Shown here: positions 12,285 through 15,353 of the stretch, one piece after another
Numbering within the stretch: the stretch's first letter is position 1
Layout of the letters: each line of letters starts with the position of its first letter
The notes under the pieces: model-generated
Database searches by the model: none
What the model saw: only the letters and a program-made list of their open reading frames with translations
Told to the model about the DNA's origin: nothing
Assembly (NCBI GenBank): GCA_964648365.1
Contig: CAZYLK010000154.1
Location: forward strand, 1 to 15,353
Direction: 5' to 3'
DNA from: SURF-32 sp964648365
GTDB taxonomy: Bacteria > Planctomycetota > Phycisphaerae > UBA1845
DNA length: 15,353 bases
Made by a program: the position numbers and the translations under genes

Positions 12285-12347
12285 CGCGTCGCGTGCGGTT
12301 GTGGTCCATTGGGGGCCTGCCGCATCGGTTGGGAGCGGGGCGACGCG
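12285..12347 (+). promoter_or_regulatory. Structured secY-map spacer (nested stems)
   Basis: Three nested helices can form. The outer is CGCGTCGC (12285-12292)/GCGACGCG (12340-12347), eight perfect pairs. Inside it are TGCGG (12294-12298)/CCGCA (12320-12324) and GGTCC (12303-12307)/GGGCC (12313-12317) with one wobble. The outer stem starts on the base after the secY stop and ends 4 nt before the map ATG. GGGAG (12331-12335) lies single-stranded between inner and outer 3' arms. This could set the level of map translation relative to secY. Confidence 0.45.
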
Positions 12348-12351
12348 GCGG

Positions 12352-13167
12352 ATGGCCAGAACTCAAGGCATCGTGCTGAAAAGCGCCCGCGAAATCGAGG
12401 CGATGCGCCGCGCGGGTGCGCTGGTCCGTCGCGTGCTCGATCGGATGGAAGACGTTGCCGACGTCGGTGTGACGACGGCGAGGCTGAACGAGATTGCGGA
12501 AGAGATGATCGCGGAAGCCGGCGCCACGCCGCTGTTCAAGGGCGTGGTGAATCCGGATGCCCGCTTCCCCTTTCCGGCGGCGCTGTGTACGAGCGTCAAC
12601 GAAGAGGTCGTCCACGGGATCCCGTCAGACCGGCCGCTGTCCAGCGGCGACATTGTCAGCATCGACTGCGGGGTCCGGCTGGACGGCTACTGCGGTGATT
12701 CGGCCGTGACCCTGGCCATCGGTGAGGTCTCGGGCGAGGTCGAGCGGCTCATGCGTGTGACGCGCCGGTCGCTGGAGATGGCCATTGAGAAGTCCCGTCC
12801 CGGCGTGATGTGGAGCGAGATCGCCCGCGCCGTGCAGACGTACGTGGAAAAAGAGCGGTTTTCGGTTGTGCGGGACTTCGTCGGTCACGGCATCGGCCGC
12901 GACCTGCACGAAGAGCCCAAAGTGCCGAACTACTGGGACCGCCGGCAGCGCAACAAGGACTTCCGCCTGGTGGAAGGCATGGTGCTGGCGGTGGAACCGA
13001 TGGTGAACATGGGCACGGCCTCGGTGGAATACGGCGACGGCAACCGGTGGGTGGTCGTGACCAAGGATCGCCGGGCCGCGGCCCATTACGAGCACACGAT
13101 CGCGATTACCGCGGGCGGGTGCGATGTCCTGACTCGCGGCAACGGCGTGGTGGCCCGCGCCGTGTGA
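12352..13167 (+). CDS. map: Type I methionine aminopeptidase
   Basis: Removes the initiator methionine from new proteins as a two-metal hydrolase. The 271-residue product has all catalytic residues: His88 (VVHGIP), metal ligands Asp105 and Asp116 (SIDCGVRLDGYCGDS), His179 (GHGIGRDLHEEP), with His186 nearby, Glu215 (AVEPMV) and Glu247 (YEHTIAIT). There is no N-terminal zinc-finger extension. A short basic insert (NYWDRRQRNKDFRL, 193-206) precedes the LVEGMV strand. I took ATG 12352, giving MARTQGIVLKSAREIEAMRRAG; the frame is open further up (from 12244), but that part overlaps secY and is not family-like. It is followed 19 nt later by rpmJ, without the usual infA between. Confidence 0.96.
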   Translation: MARTQGIVLKSAREIEAMRRAGALVRRVLDRMEDVADVGVTTARLNEIAEEMIAEAGATPLFKGVVNPDARFPFPAALCTSVNEEVVHGIPSDRPLSSGDIVSIDCGVRLDGYCGDSAVTLAIGEVSGEVERLMRVTRRSLEMAIEKSRPGVMWSEIARAVQTYVEKERFSVVRDFVGHGIGRDLHEEPKVPNYWDRRQRNKDFRLVEGMVLAVEPMVNMGTASVEYGDGNRWVVVTKDRRAAAHYEHTIAITAGGCDVLTRGNGVVARAV

Positions 13168-13186
13168 CGTCTGGGAGCCGACAGCG

Positions 13187-13300
13187 ATGAAAGTCCGAGC
13201 GAGCGTCAAACGAATCTGTGAGAACTGCAAAGTCATCAAGCGCAAGGGTGTCGTCCGCGTGATCTGTACGAACCCGCGTCACAAGCAGCGTCAGGGATAG
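13187..13300 (+). CDS. rpmJ: 50S ribosomal protein L36
   Basis: L36 is the smallest 50S protein and here has 37 residues. It starts MKVRASVKRICENCKVIKRK and ends RHKQRQG. It has the intact zinc ribbon of the C+ type: Cys11-x2-Cys14, Cys27 and His32. ATG 13187 is preceded by GGGAG (13173-13177) at 9 nt. The stop TAG (13298-13300) contributes to the AGGAG of rpsM. Confidence 0.96.
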   Translation: MKVRASVKRICENCKVIKRKGVVRVICTNPRHKQRQG

Positions 13301-13310
13301 GAGAGTACGC

Positions 13311-13700
13311 GTGCCCCGAATTTCCGGTGTGGACATCCCGCCCAACAAGCGGATCGAGTTTGCGCTTCAGTACATTTACGGCGTCGGAGCCAAGGTCGCC
13401 GAGGACGTGCTGAAAGAGGCGAACGTGGAGTTGGGCGTCAAGGCGAAGGATCTGACCGACGACGAGGTGTCGCGCGTGGCGACCCTTCTCGAGCGGGACT
13501 ACCAGGTGGAAGGGCAGTTGCGCCGCACGGTGGCGTCGAACATCGCCCGCCTCAAGGACATCGGGTGTTACCGCGGCATGCGCCATCGGCGGCATCTGCC
13601 CGCCCGCGGCCAGCGCACGCGGACCAACGCCCGCACGCGCAAGGGACCGAAGAAGACCGTGGCCGGGAAGAAGGGCGTGAAGGAGTTGTCGCGTGGCTAA
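13311..13700 (+). CDS. rpsM: 30S ribosomal protein S13
   Basis: S13 lies in the 30S head and bridges to L5. The 129-residue product has PRISGVDIPPNKRIEFALQYIYGVG, the middle domain LRRTVASNIARLKDIGCYRGMRHRRHLPARGQRTRTNARTRKGPKKTV and a basic tail. The start is GTG 13311 with AGGAG (13299-13303) at 7 nt. Its last eight bases overlap rpsK. Confidence 0.96.
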   Translation: MPRISGVDIPPNKRIEFALQYIYGVGAKVAEDVLKEANVELGVKAKDLTDDEVSRVATLLERDYQVEGQLRRTVASNIARLKDIGCYRGMRHRRHLPARGQRTRTNARTRKGPKKTVAGKKGVKELSRG

Positions 13701-14076
13701 GCGGACAGGCAAGCGTCGGGTTCGGCGCAACGTGTCGCGGGGCATCGCCCACGTGACGGCGACGTTCAACAATACGATCGTCACCATAACCGACACCTAC
13801 GGCGAAGTCCTGTGCTGGGCCTCGGCGGGAACGGTCGGGTTCAAGGGGACGCGCAAGAGTACGCCGTTCGCCGCGCAGCGCGCCGGCGAGCGATGCGGAC
13901 ACGCCGCACGCAAGTTCGGCATGGTGGAGCTGGAAGTGAAGGTCCGGGGTCCGGGCGGCGGGCGGGAGTCGGCGATCGCCGCGCTGCAGTCGTCGGGATT
14001 GCGGATCCATTCGATCGAGGACGTGACGCCGATCCCGCACAACGGGTGCCGGCCGGCGAAGCGTCGCCGCGTCTGA
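13693..14076 (+). CDS. rpsK: 30S ribosomal protein S11
   Basis: S11 is on the 30S platform near the E site. The 127-residue product shows RNVSRGIAHVTATFNNTIVTITD, WASAGTVGFKGTRKSTPFAAQ and GPGGGRESAIAALQSSGLRIHSIEDVTPIPHNGCRPAKRRRV. The HNGC motif holds the asparagine that is converted to isoaspartate in E. coli S11. GTG 13693 overlaps the rpsM end by 8 nt, and its AAGGAG (13680-13685, 7 nt spacing) lies within rpsM, so translation is likely coupled. Confidence 0.96.
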   Translation: MAKRTGKRRVRRNVSRGIAHVTATFNNTIVTITDTYGEVLCWASAGTVGFKGTRKSTPFAAQRAGERCGHAARKFGMVELEVKVRGPGGGRESAIAALQSSGLRIHSIEDVTPIPHNGCRPAKRRRV

Positions 14077-14088
14077 CAAGGACAGTTC

Positions 14089-14110
14089 GCCCCGGGTGAA
14101 AGCCCCGGGT
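14089..14110. repeat. GCCCCGGGT direct repeat / palindrome before rpsD
   Basis: GCCCCGGGT (14089-14097), GAAA (14098-14101), GCCCCGGGT (14102-14110). Because CCCGGG is self-complementary, 14091-14096 can also pair with 14104-14109 as a hairpin with loop TGAAAGC. It lies 12 nt after the rpsK stop and 22 nt before the rpsD ATG. The TGAAAGCC core and flanking C/G runs are shared with 906-925. In Bacillus, S4 controls its own gene through the rpsD leader, so a regulatory role is conceivable; a mobile palindromic repeat is the alternative. Confidence 0.55.
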
Positions 14111-14132
14111 TGCATTGAAGAAGACGAGCGTT

Positions 14133-14762
14133 ATGGGACGATATGTCGGTCCAGTGTGCCGCCTCTGCCGCCGAGAGGGCATCAAGCTGTTGCTCAAGGG
14201 GATCCGTTGCGAAACGGCCAAGTGTGCGATGGAGCGGCAGTGGCGCAACAAGCCGCCGGGCATGCACGCCTGGCGTCGCAAGAAGGCGGGTAACTACGCG
14301 ATCCGTCTGCGCGAAAAGCAGAAGGTCAAGCGTTACTACGGCGTTATGGAGAAGCAGTTCTTCAGCTACTTCCAGGCCGCGGAGCGCGGCAAGACCAACA
14401 CGGGCGATGCCCTGCTGAGTCTGCTGGAGCGCCGTCTGGACAACGTCGTCTGGAAGCTCGGCTTTGCGCCGTCTCATCGCGCCGCCCGCATGACGATCAC
14501 CCACGGCCACATCTACGTGAATGGCCGCCGGGTCAATCGGCCCAGCTTTCAGGTGCGCCAGTCGGACGTGATCTCGGTGAAGCCGGCCGACCGCAGTCGC
14601 AAGTTCGTTCGCGTTACGCTCGGCGACGACGGCCCGGTCTTGCAGTCCTGGCTCGAGCTGGACGCCGGCAAGCTGGAGGGCCGGGTGGTGGCGCTTCCGA
14701 CCAGGGAGGACGTTCAGATACCGGTAGAAGAGCAACTCATCATCGAAATGTGCAGCCGCTGA
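14133..14762 (+). CDS. rpsD: 30S ribosomal protein S4 (zinc-binding form)
   Basis: S4 nucleates assembly of the 16S 5' domain and borders the mRNA entry channel. The 209-residue product begins MGRYVGPVCRLCRREGIKL and has the four-cysteine zinc site of the C+ type (Cys9-x2-Cys12, Cys26-x4-Cys31), with the same spacing as Thermus S4. An S4-type RNA-binding domain follows: LLERRLDNVVWKLGFAPSHRAARMTITHGHIYVNGRRVNRPS (about 95-136). I chose ATG 14133 on family evidence; an in-frame TTG at 14115 would add MKKTSV. Neither has a good Shine-Dalgarno, which makes initiation here unusual beside rpsM and rpsK. Confidence 0.95.
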   Translation: MGRYVGPVCRLCRREGIKLLLKGIRCETAKCAMERQWRNKPPGMHAWRRKKAGNYAIRLREKQKVKRYYGVMEKQFFSYFQAAERGKTNTGDALLSLLERRLDNVVWKLGFAPSHRAARMTITHGHIYVNGRRVNRPSFQVRQSDVISVKPADRSRKFVRVTLGDDGPVLQSWLELDAGKLEGRVVALPTREDVQIPVEEQLIIEMCSR

Positions 14763-14774
14763 CGTTTCCCGGCG

Positions 14775-14803
14775 GCGCCGGCCCGACTCCGGTTCGCCGG
14801 CGC
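14775..14803 (+). promoter_or_regulatory. Hairpin in the rpsD-rpoA spacer
   Basis: GCGCCGGC (14775-14782) pairs perfectly with GCCGGCGC (14796-14803) around a 13-nt loop that can itself form CCG/CGG. It starts 12 nt after the rpsD stop. A T-rich stretch (TCTTCTGTTT, 14813-14822) follows 9 nt later, so partial attenuation before rpoA is possible, but the spacing is not that of a standard intrinsic terminator. Confidence 0.45.
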
Positions 14804-14835
14804 GCCCGGCGATCTTCTGTTTGGAGAATACCCCC

Positions 14836-15353
14836 ATGCGCATCAGGTGGCAGGGATTCGAGCTGCCCAGCCGATTCGTCCGTGACGAGGAGGTCAGCAC
14901 CGATCGCTACGGACGGTTCGTGGTTGAACCGTTCGAACGCGGTTTCGGTACGACGATCGGCAACTCGCTCCGTCGCGTTCTGCTGTCGAGCCTCGAAGGC
15001 GCGGCCCCGGTGTCGGTGCGCATCCAGGGCGCATCGCACGAGTTCATGAGTCTGGACGGCATCAAGGAGGACGTCAGTGAGATCATCCTGAACGTCAAGA
15101 GCCTCGTGATCGCCGGCGACATCGGCGACGCGACCAAGACGCTGCGCGTCACGCGTGAGAAGTCCGGCGAGGTCCGGGCGAAGGATCTGGAAGGCGACGC
15201 GGCCCTGACGGTCGTCAACGGCGACCAGTTGCTGTGTACCCTGACGGCCAACGTCAAGTTTGACATCGAGATCGCCGTCCGCATGGGCCGTGGTTACGCC
15301 ACCGTCGAGGACAATCAGCCGGGCGAGCAGGAAATCGGCGTCATCCCGATCGA
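14836..15353 (+). CDS. rpoA: RNA polymerase alpha subunit, N-terminal part (3' end outside window)
   Basis: Alpha nucleates RNA polymerase assembly through its N-terminal domain. The frame runs from ATG 14836 off the right edge; 172 residues are visible of an expected 310-340. Signatures of the dimerisation and beta-binding region are present: VEPFERGFGTTIGNSLRRVLLSSLEGAAPVSVRI (30-63, with Arg46 and Arg47), then HEFMSLDGIKEDVSEIILNVKSLVI (68-92), and VRMGRGYATVEDNQ (148-161). GGAG (14823-14826) lies 9 nt before the ATG. The gene follows rpsD as in most alpha operons; rplQ would be expected downstream of the window. Confidence 0.96.
   Translation, partial: MRIRWQGFELPSRFVRDEEVSTDRYGRFVVEPFERGFGTTIGNSLRRVLLSSLEGAAPVSVRIQGASHEFMSLDGIKEDVSEIILNVKSLVIAGDIGDATKTLRVTREKSGEVRAKDLEGDAALTVVNGDQLLCTLTANVKFDIEIAVRMGRGYATVEDNQPGEQEIGVIPI

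Noticed and set aside
12244..12351. Longer N-terminus for map starting inside secY
   Set aside because: The 36 extra residues overlap secY and do not resemble type I aminopeptidases; ATG 12352 fits the family.
14813..14822. T-rich run after the rpsD-rpoA hairpin as an intrinsic terminator
   Set aside because: The run is interrupted and 9 nt away from the stem, and rpoA follows immediately with a good ribosome binding site.
13797..14900. A 367-codon minus-strand frame over rpsK-rpsD
   Set aside because: Antisense shadow of conserved genes.

Overview
This 15.4 kb window is the merged S10-spc-alpha ribosomal protein supercluster of a GC-rich bacterium. All 27 protein-coding genes are on the + strand. 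The order is kynU (3' part), rpsJ, rplC, rplD, rplW, rplB, rpsS, rplV, rpsC, rplP, rpmC, rpsQ, rplN, rplX, rplE, rpsN, rpsH, rplF, rplR, rpsE, rplO, secY, map, rpmJ, rpsM, rpsK, rpsD, rpoA (5' part). The gene set is bacterial. GC content, GTG and TTG starts, several inserted segments in r-proteins, loss of rpmD from its usual slot, and a kynureninase neighbour would fit a Planctomycetota/PVC-type bacterium. That placement is an inference from general features and was not tested by any search.

Layout: positions 3-836 are the C-terminal two thirds of kynureninase. The gap 837-1116 holds a palindromic element, a 12-bp direct repeat, a perfect 23-bp tandem repeat (2.3 copies), a good sigma70-type promoter (TTGACA, 16 bp, TATCTT) and a leader hairpin. 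From rpsJ on, genes are packed with gaps of 0-83 nt (152 nt between rpsJ and rplC), and the set is probably transcribed from the promoter at 1023-1050. No gap exceeds 300 nt. I see no tRNA, rRNA, mobile element or CRISPR array.

The products are small- and large-subunit ribosomal proteins, the translocon channel SecY, methionine aminopeptidase (which trims new proteins) and the RNA polymerase alpha subunit. Compared with the Escherichia coli order, three genes are missing from their usual slots: rpmD (between rpsE and rplO), adk (between secY and map) and infA (between map and rpmJ).

I find no hidden new enzymatic or defence system here. What deserves a second look is at the RNA and fine-structure level. 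Most intercistronic spacers longer than about 35 nt contain a compact GC-rich hairpin. The rplF-rplR and secY-map spacers are the most structured, and a related palindrome (GAAAGCC core) appears both after kynU and directly before rpsD. Several r-proteins near the exit tunnel or the subunit interface (L22, L23, L14, L2) have unusual loops or substitutions.
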